Assembly (NCBI GenBank): GCA_021401465.1
Contig: JADDMT010000208.1
Span: forward strand, 1 to 36,862
Direction: 5' to 3'
Origin: Teratosphaeria epicoccoides
Lineage: Eukaryota > Ascomycota > Dothideomycetes > Mycosphaerellales > Teratosphaeriaceae
DNA: 36,862 nt
Shown here: one piece after another, positions 11,830 to 21,226 of the stretch
How positions within the stretch are numbered: position 1 is the stretch's first letter
Layout: the number at the start of each line of letters is the position of its first letter
Notes under the pieces: model-generated
The model's database searches: none
What the model was told of the DNA's origin: nothing
Seen by the model: the letters and a program-made list of their open reading frames with translations, nothing else
Translations under genes and position numbers: made by a program

Positions 11830-12192
11830 TAATATAGATGTATATGCTATATGATATGAAAATATCTCGCAGTGTGACAGAGTAATCCGACCTTTTAGTA
11901 GGTACAAGACAGCGCTGCTTTCTGCTTATCGCAGAGGTAGCGCTAAGGGTGCTTATAACCCCCGACGCTCCTTAATTAGGGAAAGCATGTCTGAGCCTAA
12001 CCCCGTAGGGGTACCGTAGGGTCAGCGACGTAGGGGCGTCCTACGTCGACAACTGATCCTACTTGGACGACATACGAGCTAACGTATGTACGAAGGACCC
12101 CCTTGCCATATGTGGCAGGGTCACTACATGCTAAGGGCGGCTATTAGAACCTATGCGGTTCTAATGGCCCCCTAGTATCAACCGTATTATCA
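11830..12192 (-). repeat. 5' LTR of element 2
   Basis: This 363-bp segment, read on the minus strand, starts TGATAATACGG and ends ATATTA. By comparison with element 1 the end was TCA before a C-to-T change. It is about 95% alike to 7261-7620 in opposite orientation. Between it and the gag ATG (11780) lie about 50 bp in which I see no standard primer-binding site starting TGG. The next bases outward (agccc) belong to the copia element and are the candidate target duplication. Confidence 0.9.
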
Positions 12193-15100
12193 AGCCCCTT
12201 CGTCTATGAATATCCGCATGCTACCTTTTAAGCCTTAGATCTTACGGCCTTGCCGTTTACATTACGCTTAGTAGTAAAGACCTACTTACCTTTTACTAAC
12301 TTAGTAGTAATAGGAAGCTTCATAAGACGCTAGTAGCCATGCTTCTTCAAGCTCATGACTTTAGCCTATATTGCCTTATACTAGTGTTACTACTCTAGAG
12401 AGCTTATAGCTTCTTCATATGTGCGTAGTAACTTCTTATTAGTCTGACAGACAGCGGCTATTAACGCTGTGTATACAGCTCTACTTAGCTTTACTTTCTT
12501 GCTCTTACTAGCTTAGCGCTACTTCTTATTCTTAGCGGCCTTTGCTAAGGGTTTACAGACGCGCTTAGCTTAATGCGAAGCTAGTAGTATATAAAAATTA
12601 CTAGGTATTACTAGCTTGTCGTTAGAGTTAGAGTCAGATATAGTAGCCGCTACTTCACGACCTTTAGTCATGTCCCTAAAGTTAGGGATTCTCGTATTAA
12701 AGCGCTTATTAGTAAGCTTGGCTAGCATATTAACTAACGCGTTTGCTAGTACTAAGGTTATTGCCTCTAGCGCTAGTATAGTCAGAGCTAGTATAGTCGT
12801 ACCCCCTGCTCCTATATTGCTACTCTTGTTATTAAACAGGTCTTTAAGTAGATCTATGTAGTCGTCCTTAGTGTCTTCAGGAATCATGAAGAGCGCTTCG
12901 TTAAACGTGACGTAAGTAGTGCAGATTACCTTAAATAATGAGGGTATCTACACTTAACATATTAAATAGCTGCTACGCTCGTAACTAACGAGCTTGCTAA
13001 CAAGGGCTCGCAACTAAAACTTGTCGTTAAGAGCTACGTCGTAGTCATACACGTATACTACGTAGCCATATGCCTTAAGATAGCTAAGATTCAGACACTT
13101 GACTAGCTAGTTAAGCTACTTAGCTACTACTTCGTATAGCAACTTCTAATCTAATGATTTATAAGGCATTAGATTAAGCATATCTACTGCCGCCTTAACT
13201 GCCTTAGCCTACAGGCCTTTTAGTACTTTGCTATTAATTATCATCTTCTAAGCCATGTGTGTAACGATGTAGTTAGAAACCTTAGCTCGGCTATTCTGCT
13301 CTAAGTTATAAGGCATAGTAGGTAGCAGATAGATACCTTGATCCTTACATTTCTACTTAAACGCCTTGCTACTAAAGTTACTAGTGTTGTTAATCTAGAA
13401 AGCCTTGATCTTACACTTAGTCTACGTCTTAACGTACTTGACATACTACTAAAAGGCAGCAGCTATACTAGTCTTGACACTGTAGTTAAAGACATGCCTA
13501 TAAGTAGACGTTCTGTCTATAAAGAGGGTAAAGTACTAGCTCTTATTAATAGCCAGCTTTGTTAATACTACACTTTTAGCTAAGAGCTTGTCAAACACCT
13601 CTTATAGGCGTATCTGTAGGACCCTCGAATGAATCTTCTTAAGGCTACTAAGCTAGCAGCTCGAGTAATTGCTATGATTAGAGCTATTATCCCCTGTTAG
13701 ATAGATGCTAGTGCTACGCTTAGTAGCCTTCTTTAGTACATCCTTTAAGACATAACTAAGGCGCTTATGCTAAAGCTTCGTATTACTAGCTACAGTTAAC
13801 AGCTTCTTTAAGCTAAGAGTAACCTGCTACTTGTTATCTGTAACAGCTATAAGTAGAGCGTAATTATGCACCTGTACTAAGTATAGCAATCTACTAATAG
13901 TTACTAACAAGCCGATCTTAGTACTATCTTTAAGGAATAAGGCCTAAATATCATTACAATATAAGAGTCCCTTCTTACGCTATTACTTACTAGACATAAG
14001 GTTACATGCTATATTAGGTACATATAACACCTCATTAATCTTAACAGTATACTTAGTACCGTTTAGCGCAATTAATGTGTGCTTAACTATGCCTTTGCTA
14101 AATGCTCATAATGTCTTACTATTACTAACTTACATGTATTCCTTATAAGGGGTATAATGTATAAAGTACTTGACATTATTGTCTACATGATTTAAGGCTC
14201 TAGTATTAAAGATCAGATCTGTCTTCTACATACTAGTAGTTAACGCTTCTAGCACTTTCTGTAACACCTTGTGTTAAGGTACTACATAAGCTACAAAGCT
14301 AGTATGTATCTAGTTGTTTAACTTCTTGTCGCTATCCTTCTAACTGTCCTTATTACCCTTTAGCTTCTAGCCTTGTAGCGCCTTCTTAGGATAAAGGATC
14401 TAGTAACGATCTAGTTTATGCTTTGTGTTTATAGTATGACTAAGACACTTGTCCTTAGTACATAGGTAGGACTTCTTACTCTTTAGCTTCTTGTCCTTAT
14501 CTGCCTTCTTTAAGGGTTTGTTATTACAATTAGATTACTGTTATTACTTCCTTGCAAATGTAGCCATATTAGCCTGAGATTACTATGCGCGCTTCTTATC
14601 TAGCAAGCTAGTAATTACATCTTTAAGTAATAGGAGCTTTATAGTAACTTCTTTGTCCTTAATGTTATGTAGCTACTTACGCTTAATCTTAGTCTACATA
14701 GGGAACTAGTTAGCGACATACTTAATGAAGGTATATAGCTTGACTTTATCTAGTAGCTAAAGCTTAAACGATCTATCTTATAGAGCTTAGCCTAATAGTT
14801 AGTACAAAACTTCTTAAGGTTCTTGTTATTAAATCGAAGCTCTTCCTATTCATTAAATACTACTATCTAGTAAGTAGTACCCTCTAAAGCGAAGGGCTTC
14901 TTAAGGAGGTCCTACTATACCTTATTACCTTTAACTAAATCAAGTATCTTAATAAGATCCTTATGTACATTAATCATGATAGCTACTATAGCTTGTCTAT
15001 CCTTCTTAGTCTAGTTGTTAATTAAGGACTTATTCTTGCTATTAGTAACTAGCTTTGTCTTTATGCTAGTTATAATAGGTTAGAGTCCTTTCCTAGTAAG

Positions 15101-15268
15101 GATTACCTTCTATAATAACCTCTAAGGCTTATAGTTAACCTTTCCCTTTAGCTTTTATGTACTTGCTATGCTAGTACTACCCCTGTCTACTATTATGCTT
15201 TATTATGATTAGAGTTAATAGGTAAAGGAAGGTTAAGTTAATCGATAATTAGTAAGAGAGGCGTCATC
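12193..15268 (-). pseudogene. Copia gag-pol polyprotein, RIP-degraded, 3' truncated
   Basis: A candidate gag start is the ATG near 15268 (MTPLL). The protease region near 14220-14170 reads LIFNTRALNHV, where the family has a DTGA-NH type site, so Asp and Gly are lost. GAG-pre-integrase near 13795-13741 reads TKLWHKRLSYVL. Integrase near 13540-13250 reads FIDRTSTYRHVF, then INNTSNFSSKAFK where an Asp-Asn-Gly type motif is usual, then PYNLEQNSRAKV, so the catalytic acids are gone. Near 12330-12200 the start of the copia-type reverse transcriptase is visible (KLPITTKLVKGK-stop-VFTTKRNVNGKAV), then the element 2 LTR interrupts it. Stops are mostly TAG and TAA. An extended protein-like stretch at 12887-12570 is part of the linker before reverse transcriptase. 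Confidence 0.83.
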
Positions 15269-15270
15269 TT

Positions 15271-15482
15271 GTTAAGGACATACTAGAAGGTAAAAATTAG
15301 TAGATTTAAGTGTTATGTAATTTATACTAGAATATTAGTAATTACTAAGTTAATTATTTATACAAACTATAGAGTAGTTAGTATGTGCTACTCTAGGCTT
15401 ATAACTAGTTAAATTAAGAGGTTCTAAAAGGATCGCATAAGTGTGTTGATTGTTATTTTAGAAGAAGAAGAATCTAGTTACA
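15271..15482 (-). repeat. Candidate 5' LTR of the copia element
   Basis: Minus-strand sequence from 15482 begins TGTAACTAG and is AT-rich up to the gag start, about 210 bp. To its right the base composition changes sharply to that of the gene region. No second copy is in the window, so the limits rest on the TG start, composition and position only. Confidence 0.45.
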
Positions 15483-15809
15483 AAGTCGAAGAAGGTAGTT
15501 GTGAATCGAGGCTTACGTAATCACCGAACTGCTCGTTCAACTAAGACACGGCAAGCTCTAGAGGTCAGTAGCATAGATATGTACAGCACACATTTACACT
15601 AACAAGTGTCCTTCGATGTCCCCCTCCGATAGCGTCTTGAGTAGCGTACAGAGTCCAGTGTAATGATAAAGCAGGTCCGACATGCCCTTGGATGCATTCG
15701 ACACCATCACGACGTGCGGGGCGGCTAATGTCGCATATGGTGTTGTCCCTCAACTTCACTGCGGTCTATCAGCCACACAGAAACACAAGCATGCGGGATT
15801 GATGTAGGT
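15483..15809. other. Transposon/gene-region boundary, no gene seen
   Basis: The first bases outside the transposon nest. AT content drops, stop-rich decay ceases, and no convincing frame is present on either strand. Confidence 0.5.
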
Positions 15810-16431
15810 ATGAAGCAGAGTCCGCGTTTCGGTGCCTTTAGCGACCTGTTTCCAAAGTCACATATCACACACGAGGAGTGTTGCATGTCAGAGTGTCCGA
15901 ATCTCCGGCCTGCTGTGTTGAACTCTCGCCGGCTTCGCTGGCTTGGAGTCTTCAGGCCCGAGCTCATGCTTCAGCAGCAACGGAGGAGTCTTGATGTCAA
16001 GCTGGTGGGCCACAATGCCAGTGTGGCTCGCATCATCTGCCAACGGAGGAGTGAGATTTGCCTCGGTCCGGATCGAGAAGTACTGAACGAGACAGGTATT
16101 CTAGAAACATTTTTGCTACGCTAATGACAGTCCGGCAGAGGTGTTCGCGATCATAGCAGCTATCTGGATGTCGGGCACTCTGCTGGAAGCGGAGTATTGC
16201 ATTATACCGTCCGACTTCATTCGAAAACCACTTGCCTTTGCGTCTGGGAAGGGAAAATTGGCGGCATTCGAAGTCACACTTGACGTCCGGTGTAGTGTCT
16301 TCAGCAGACTAGTCCTCATCAAAGATGGGTCAGATGGATCCATCTGGTGGAGACAGGACATCGACGCAGTTCCAGGCAGCGGAAGCAAGATGACAGCGAC
16401 GCAGAGCCTGAATGCAGCAGCAAACATCTAG
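15810..16431 (+). CDS. Hypothetical two-exon protein (192 aa)
   Basis: Exon 1 runs from the ATG at 15810 to 16095 and exon 2 from 16139 to the TAG at 16429-16431. Joining them across a GT...AG intron of 43 nt (16096-16138) keeps the frame (phase 1) and removes the stop that ends the first frame. The sequence gctaatgac inside the intron could serve as branch point. The product has no recognised domain: a Cys-containing N-terminus (HEECCMSECP), a hydrophobic stretch just after the splice (VFAIIAAIWMSG) and a globular-looking C-terminus (SGKGKLAAFEVTLDVRC). The stop codon falls in the first unit of a minisatellite. The opposite strand also has an ATG frame (16427-16116) with a signal-peptide-like start, so the strand is not certain. 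Confidence 0.35.
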
Positions 16432-16578
16432 CACCATGCATCTAGCAGCGTGCATACAGCAGCGTGCATACAGCAGCGTGCATCTAGCAGCGTACATCTA
16501 GCAGCGTACATCTAGCAGCGTACATCTAGCAGCGTACATACAGCAGCGTACATCCAGCAGCGTATATACAGCAGCATG
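16425..16578 (+). repeat. 14-bp minisatellite, 11 units
   Basis: Eleven consecutive units of 14 bp with consensus catctagcagcgta, phase-stable from 16425. Variation is at fixed places (catcta, cataca or catcca; gta or gtg). Four central units (16481-16536) are identical, pointing to recent expansion. The first unit overlaps the stop codon of the preceding gene. Confidence 0.9.
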
Positions 16579-17215
16579 CAAATACAGCAAGCGTATTTGC
16601 GTCTGGTCCGAGACATGCAAGTACGCACCAAAAGAATGCACGGTACAACATGGGAGGCAGATTCCATTTGCCATCCTGCGGAAGCCACGCGGCATTATTC
16701 ATTAGACACGGGATCTAGCACACTCGCACATACTTGGCCTGTTCACACCTTTGTCAGGTGCAGAGTGCTCTTCTCCATAACTGATTGTCACATCGTAGCA
16801 GCCGAGACCCATTTGCTCAACCATCGAAGGCGTGCAGCGGCGAGTCATTCTTCTGTCATGAGACATCCCCACGCAGGCAGTCGAAGATAGCCACAACGCA
16901 AGATGCTGGGTGAGCATCTCCCGCGTACGCCTTTGATGGTTTTTGTGTGCGTCCCGAGACACGTACATCCTGAGACATTTCTAGTACGCAGTCGGTTTGC
17001 CAAAAGATTTGCCTGCGGCGGCAGGAACATGGGCATGGCGCAGGCTGCGAACATGAATAGGAAGACATAAGGGCAACAGAGTAGCGAACAGAAATCATTT
17101 CGACATCCCATTGCCATCATCTCTTCACGGCTAACAATCCCAATTTCATTCGACGTTGCATGCATCCTCATCCCTTCTCTGCCAACATTCCAACGAACAG
17201 CCAAAGAGCAACGCG
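16579..17215. other. Intergenic and 5' flank of the next gene
   Basis: No convincing gene. The frames present on the minus strand (about 80-120 codons, 16702-17204) have no domain and cover the expected 5' untranslated region of the gene at 17216. Confidence 0.5.
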
Positions 17216-18700
17216 ATGGCGCCCGGAATGATGTACGACAACCTCACCGAGAATTCTGCTCTCTCTGGAAAGAGAATCAGTTTCCATGGTCAAACAAAGC
17301 ACAAGATCTTCCTCTTCTGCGCCGCCAACAACCTGTCAAAACGCGCACTGGATCCGACCAAGGTGATTCAACTGATGAAGCACATCGACTGGTACCCTGA
17401 GAACCTTGAGCTCTTTGAGGTACTAGTCACCAAAGTGGTCACGTTCATCATTGGCAACGTTAGCGCTGTCAATCCGTTGTTGAAAGATGCGCTCGTCGAG
17501 CGCACAGACACACCGGGCAAAGCGCATGCCCAGTATATGGTCCACTGGCGTGCTTACACTGCCAATTGGGCCGCCGAGTACGAGCCTGGGTTCTCATACC
17601 TGCCGCCGCAAGGCGCAGATCTGAATCTGTTTCGTGGCAGAGTTGCTAAGGTGGTGACGCCAAGCAAAGAGTCTTGTGTCGAAGCCGTGGTCGAGATGAA
17701 GGCTGCGGAGGATGATGAGGATTCTGAGGAGGAGCTTGAGGAGGAAGGGTGGGAGGAGATGCCTGTGGAGAAGGTGGTGGAGAAGATCGTCGAAAAGCCG
17801 GTGGAGAAGGTGGTGGAGATATTTGTCGAAAAGCCGGTGGAGAAGGTGGTGGAGAAGATCGTTGAAAAGCCGGTGGAGAAGATGGTGGAGGTGGTGACAG
17901 TCACAGACGCGTTCGCCCGCCATCTCGGCACCGAGATTGCCCGCCTCACCGACGGAAATGCCGAATGCATCACACAATATCTGCATTCTGATGCTTCGGC
18001 AGTGTCGGCGATCGCGCAGGCGGTATGCAACTCCTCTTACTTTGAACACAAGGCAAACGAATCAGAAAAGGAGTGCAGCAGGTTGGCCAACGATGCTCGA
18101 GAGGCAACGGACGAAGCGGCAAAGCTTCGCCGGAGCGTGGAAGAGATGCGCAACAAGATGGAGCGTGAGGCGGAGAAGCAGAAGGCGCCGCCTGCCTTTC
18201 TCGCCTCCTCTGGCCACCGGACTGGGACCATGAAGCAGGAGGAGAAAGCGTTGCCGCCCTTCCTGCTGCTCAATGGCACTGGAAACAAGTATCACCATGC
18301 CGGGAGTGTCGACCAGCAGCCAGAGGCCACCCTGCCCTTCCTCACGCCAAGCAGATCGAGGCGGGATTCGACTACCCCTCCCTGGGCTTCCTCTGCGACC
18401 GCTGCGCATGTTCAAACCCGCGTGCCCAACTTTTCGCCTTCGGCATTGGCGGAAATCGCTCAGGGCCGGTCTCCGTCGCCATCCCCGGCAGCACCTGGCG
18501 CTGCTACTGTGACTCCCCCGTCGAACATCGCCGCCATCTTACAGGAGTACCCGGAGCTGCCTGAAGACGATCGTGTTAAGGACTTGAAGAAGCCGAAGGC
18601 AAATGGCAAGAAAAAAGGTAAGGTTGCTGAGGAGATGGCGGCGAAGCCACGGAGTGGGCTGCGTTCGCAGGGCGGTGAGGGATTGCTTCAAGGGCTCTGA
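17216..18700 (+). CDS. Hypothetical repeat-containing coiled-coil protein (494 aa)
   Basis: The first in-frame ATG is at 17216, in good context (gcgATGGCG), and the stop is TGA at 18698-18700; no intron is needed. Residues 1-150 look globular (SFHGQTKHKIFLF, LMKHIDWYPENLELFEVL). Inside this, QYMVHWRAYTANWAAEYEP weakly recalls a chromodomain core, which I do not rely on. Residues about 160-183 are acidic. Residues 184-228 are three and a third copies of a 12-residue repeat, VEKVVEKIVEKP. Residues about 281-322 form a predicted coiled coil (heptad-rich Glu/Lys/Arg). The remainder is Ser/Pro-rich and disordered, ending in a Lys-rich segment (KKPKANGKKKGK) that could act as a nuclear signal. I do not recognise the family; coding composition makes the gene itself likely. 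Confidence 0.75.
   Translation: MAPGMMYDNLTENSALSGKRISFHGQTKHKIFLFCAANNLSKRALDPTKVIQLMKHIDWYPENLELFEVLVTKVVTFIIGNVSAVNPLLKDALVERTDTPGKAHAQYMVHWRAYTANWAAEYEPGFSYLPPQGADLNLFRGRVAKVVTPSKESCVEAVVEMKAAEDDEDSEEELEEEGWEEMPVEKVVEKIVEKPVEKVVEIFVEKPVEKVVEKIVEKPVEKMVEVVTVTDAFARHLGTEIARLTDGNAECITQYLHSDASAVSAIAQAVCNSSYFEHKANESEKECSRLANDAREATDEAAKLRRSVEEMRNKMEREAEKQKAPPAFLASSGHRTGTMKQEEKALPPFLLLNGTGNKYHHAGSVDQQPEATLPFLTPSRSRRDSTTPPWASSATAAHVQTRVPNFSPSALAEIAQGRSPSPSPAAPGAATVTPPSNIAAILQEYPELPEDDRVKDLKKPKANGKKKGKVAEEMAAKPRSGLRSQGGEGLLQGL
17765..17900 (+). repeat. 36-bp in-frame coding minisatellite
   Basis: Units at 17765-17800, 17801-17836 and 17837-17872, with a partial fourth from 17873. Each encodes VEKVVEKIVEKP with few changes; the second reads IFVEKP. 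The unit length is a multiple of three, so copy number can change without breaking the frame. Confidence 0.9.
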
Positions 18701-18834
18701 CGAAGTGCCAGGGGTGTGGCGGTGAGTGCGCGGTGGCGGCTTGATGATGCTCGAGGTGAATGTTAGGGTGTCGATGCTTGGTGTCGATGCTCGGGTGGTG
18801 GACATTCGGGGTTGATGTTCTTGGTTGATGCTCG

Positions 18835-18909
18835 GTTGATTGATGCTCGGTTGATTGATGCTCGGTTGATTGATGCTCGGTTGATCAACGGTCGGTTGGT
18901 CAATGTTCG
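18835..18909 (+). repeat. 15-bp tandem repeat downstream of the 17216-18700 gene
   Basis: Three perfect units gttgattgatgctcg at 18835-18879 and two diverged units to 18909. Looser copies of a tcgatgctcgg motif extend upstream to about 18765. It lies in the presumed 3' untranslated region or intergenic space. Confidence 0.85.
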
Positions 18910-19251
18910 TATCCGTGTAGTCAATGTTCAATTATTCGATATAGTGCTCGGCTGGTTGATGCTTAGTTACATGATTGATATTTGATAGACGATATGCAAG
19001 CGCAAGGTAGAGATTGCGACGAGAGCGGGAGTAGCCGCGGGACAGTCGACATATTACAGCCATTGTCTGAACGTGGTAGGTTGACGCATCGATGCATGTG
19101 AACGGGATTTGCCCGGTTTCACTTGCCGCGCAGCAACAAACACACACACGTCAGACAGCAGCGAATTATTTCAAGGACATGTTGCCGCCAACCACCTCCC
19201 ACCCCGCTCCAACGCCAACGCGAGAGCTGCCGCCTTTGGAAGAGAAGCTCC

Positions 19252-20331
19252 ATGTCACCAACACCACTGCGGGATGCTGCGGCGCTCTATCGCTTGATGG
19301 AGACCAGCGAGGGGCGGCGGCAGCTGGCCGCTCTGTTGCCAAAGATGGAGCTGAGTGAGGCGAAGCGGGCGGAGACGGAACGCCTGTTGGACGCGGCGGA
19401 CAGGAAAGACGCGCAAGGCACGGAAAACAGTGGAGACATCGAAGGCACTGAAGACATTGAATGCACCAAAGACATTGAAGGCACTCAGGACACGGATCAC
19501 ATTGACGACAAGAAACAAGTGAGCCGAGCCGATGCCGTAACAGACGCGACACGGCATCCAGCTGGACGTTCCAGGTCAATCCTCCACCACTCCCGAGGCC
19601 GATTCCCGGTGCGGCCAAGCGGGCATTCGCCGACGTCAACAACATCGCAGCAAGACGAGGTGTGTGCCCAGATGGGCCCATTGTATTCTGCACCCGAGCT
19701 TCATACTGGTGAGCAGCATCGAACGCAAGACCCCACACCCGCGTCTGAGCCTTCCCTGCAGGACAACGAGCCTGTCAGTCTGCCGCCCTCCACGCCCATC
19801 ATCACAAGAATCTGGCTGCCAACCGTCCGCTCCCCATCGAGCCATCTGCTCTACCTCCTCGGCGCATACCTCCTCTGGGTCGGCGTCTCACGCCTGTTCA
19901 GCCCTCGCTTCTCTCACACCTTGCCCAACACTTCCTCGACGCCGACGATCCTGATATCCCATCACTCCGCCTCACCCATCCCGCCATCTCTCTACACAGA
20001 CCTGGCCTCGCTCCGCACTGCTGCAGACCTCCTCCTCACCTCGTCGACCTGCTCGCTGTTCTACTGCGCTGCGGCTTTTGCCCTTGATAGCTGGATTGGT
20101 GCGCTGGATGGTGTAATAGCAGGCAATCACGAGGTCTACGACGCAGTGGAGTTGGCAGAGGGTGTCACAAGCTTGCTACTACCGCTGAAGAAGTATGAGC
20201 AGAGGGGCCAGTTGCAGAGTTGGGTTGCAGGAGAGGATAAGATCTGGGAGAGGGGCATGACAGAATTGCAGGATGGGATTTGGGAGGTGCTGGATCGGAT
20301 TGTCGCAGCTGAGGTCTTACCTGCAGAGTGA
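19252..20331 (+). CDS. Hypothetical protein with one membrane segment (359 aa)
   Basis: The start is the ATG at 19252; the frame opens further upstream but with no ATG. The stop is TGA at 20329-20331. Residues 1-55 are helical and charged (ETSEGRRQLAALLPKM). Residues about 62-85 hold an acidic degenerate repeat (DIEGTEDIE, DIEGTQDTD). Residues 90-190 are Ser/Pro/Thr-rich and look disordered. Residues about 197-216 form a hydrophobic segment (LLYLLGAYLLWVGVSRLF) likely to span a membrane. The C-terminal 140 residues are helical (TAADLLLTSSTCSLFYCAAA, then a Glu/Trp-rich end). No family is recognised. An N-terminal cytosolic tail with a C-terminal helical domain is an inference. Confidence 0.7.
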   Translation: MSPTPLRDAAALYRLMETSEGRRQLAALLPKMELSEAKRAETERLLDAADRKDAQGTENSGDIEGTEDIECTKDIEGTQDTDHIDDKKQVSRADAVTDATRHPAGRSRSILHHSRGRFPVRPSGHSPTSTTSQQDEVCAQMGPLYSAPELHTGEQHRTQDPTPASEPSLQDNEPVSLPPSTPIITRIWLPTVRSPSSHLLYLLGAYLLWVGVSRLFSPRFSHTLPNTSSTPTILISHHSASPIPPSLYTDLASLRTAADLLLTSSTCSLFYCAAAFALDSWIGALDGVIAGNHEVYDAVELAEGVTSLLLPLKKYEQRGQLQSWVAGEDKIWERGMTELQDGIWEVLDRIVAAEVLPAE

Positions 20332-20761
20332 CGTGACTCAGCTCGGGAAGGCTATGATTAGGCAGGGAGGACGGGAGGATGGCAGCAATAGCATTGGTGC
20401 GGGGCCATCGAGGGCATCCGGTGAGAGCGTAGATGGGTTTCGGGGCATCCGAGTGGCGCGAGGATATGTGTGCCTATCAGCAACAAGGCAAGATGCAGTA
20501 ATCGTTGCCAGTCTGCGCCGATCAGTCTCCGAGGAAATGTTCATCACGTCTACCATGCAAGCAGTATGAAGCTTATTTCACGCGACAGTTAGGCTTCAGG
20601 TGCGCTGATAAACATATGTCGATCTTTCCCTTGTGGCCCGTCTGGTGGTTGTACGCTCGAGGCATGAGAATGCACAGAACTGAGAAGGCGCAGAAGCGCC
20701 GTCCTCGTACATGGACCACGACATTCGTACCGGTGCGTAGCGAGTGAGCCTTCGGTGTCCA
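20332..20761. other. Intergenic, no gene seen
   Basis: Short overlapping frames on both strands but nothing protein-like or domain-bearing. Confidence 0.45.
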
Positions 20762-21226
20762 CTAGTGTGAGTAAAGACATAGAGCAAAGCGAGCAGTATC
20801 TTGCCACGTGATGCCACGCGTGACAGGCTGACCATTGTCTTTGAACGTGGTGGCGTGTCTCTCCCGGCATCTTCTCGAAGAGCGTGAATGTAGTAGCGCA
20901 GTCGCGCGGGCAATATAGGTTGGTTGGAGCCAGAGGGTCATTGCACGCTGCTGCTTGTCATCGACTTCTGCCCGCGGTTTACATGGCGCCTCCATGTGCG
21001 CTTCGTCTTGAGCAATGGGGGGAGATGATACGTGCAGCTCTAACGAATCGCGCAAGACTGCGCAATCGACCGCGCCGCTGCTGACCAATAAGACGGGGAG
21101 CTGGCGAGGCTGTTGTGGGATCCCATACGCAGTTTCACCGCAGAAGGGCGATGCGGCACAGGCGCTGCTTCCGTGTGGTTGGTCAATCTGAGGGGTCTCC
21201 CTGCTGGACGAGTGGGAGTCAGGCAT
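20762..21226 (-). CDS. Possible hypothetical protein (154 aa)
   Basis: An ATG at 21226 with A at -3 opens a 154-codon frame ending at 20762. Composition is Ser/Pro/Ala-rich with several Cys (SACAASPFCGETAYG) and no known motif. No overlapping better candidate exists on the other strand, where the longest frame lacks an ATG near its start. It may be a small orphan gene or chance. Confidence 0.3.
   Translation of the reverse strand: MPDSHSSSRETPQIDQPHGSSACAASPFCGETAYGIPQQPRQLPVLLVSSGAVDCAVLRDSLELHVSSPPIAQDEAHMEAPCKPRAEVDDKQQRAMTLWLQPTYIARATALLHSRSSRRCRERHATTFKDNGQPVTRGITWQDTARFALCLYSH

Larger units (their letters stand above)
7621..12192 (-). mobile_element. Ty3/gypsy chromovirus element 2, same family as element 1, 3' part displaced by element 1
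   Basis: The minus strand matches element 1 over gag to mid-integrase: 11640 down to 7621 corresponds to about 5-4020 of element 1. It is preceded by a 5' LTR at 12192-11830. The match stops just before the catalytic Glu codon of integrase, exactly where the LTR of element 1 ends. Element 1 therefore most likely inserted into element 2, whose integrase C-terminus, chromodomain and 3' LTR should lie left of the window. Confidence 0.92.
12193..15482 (-). mobile_element. Ty1/copia LTR retrotransposon, RIP-degraded, interrupted by element 2
   Basis: Minus-strand translation gives, in copia order, gag, protease, GAG-pre-integrase, integrase core and the first residues of reverse transcriptase. 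Integrase before reverse transcriptase is diagnostic of Ty1/copia. Sequence identity stops at 12193, the edge of the LTR of element 2, so the rest of the copia element should lie left of the window. It is more AT-rich than the two gypsy copies, which fits an older and longer-damaged insertion. Confidence 0.85.

Noticed and set aside
13338..13565. Plus-strand 75-codon frame in the copia region
   Set aside because: Antisense of the copia integrase core, which is recognisable on the minus strand.
16116..16427. Minus-strand frame with a signal-peptide-like start (FRLCVAVILLPLPGTAS)
   Set aside because: Not fully excluded, but the plus-strand model spans a plausible in-phase intron and is longer, so it was preferred at low confidence.
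16425..16578. Regular array that might be taken for a CRISPR
   Set aside because: Units are 14 bp and directly adjacent with no unique spacers, and the context is eukaryotic.
16845..17204. 119-codon minus-strand frame with a hydrophobic Cys-rich middle
   Set aside because: It overlaps the leader of the 17216 gene and has no recognisable domain.
17554..18049. Long minus-strand frames opposite the coiled-coil gene, rich in FSTGFST-type or HLLHRLF repeats
   Set aside because: They are the antisense reading of the 36-bp coding repeat; the plus-strand frame is longer, has an ATG in good context and better composition.
18539..18931. Minus-strand frame with repeated SINQP units
   Set aside because: It is a translation of the 15-bp minisatellite and overlaps the 3' end of the better-supported plus-strand gene.
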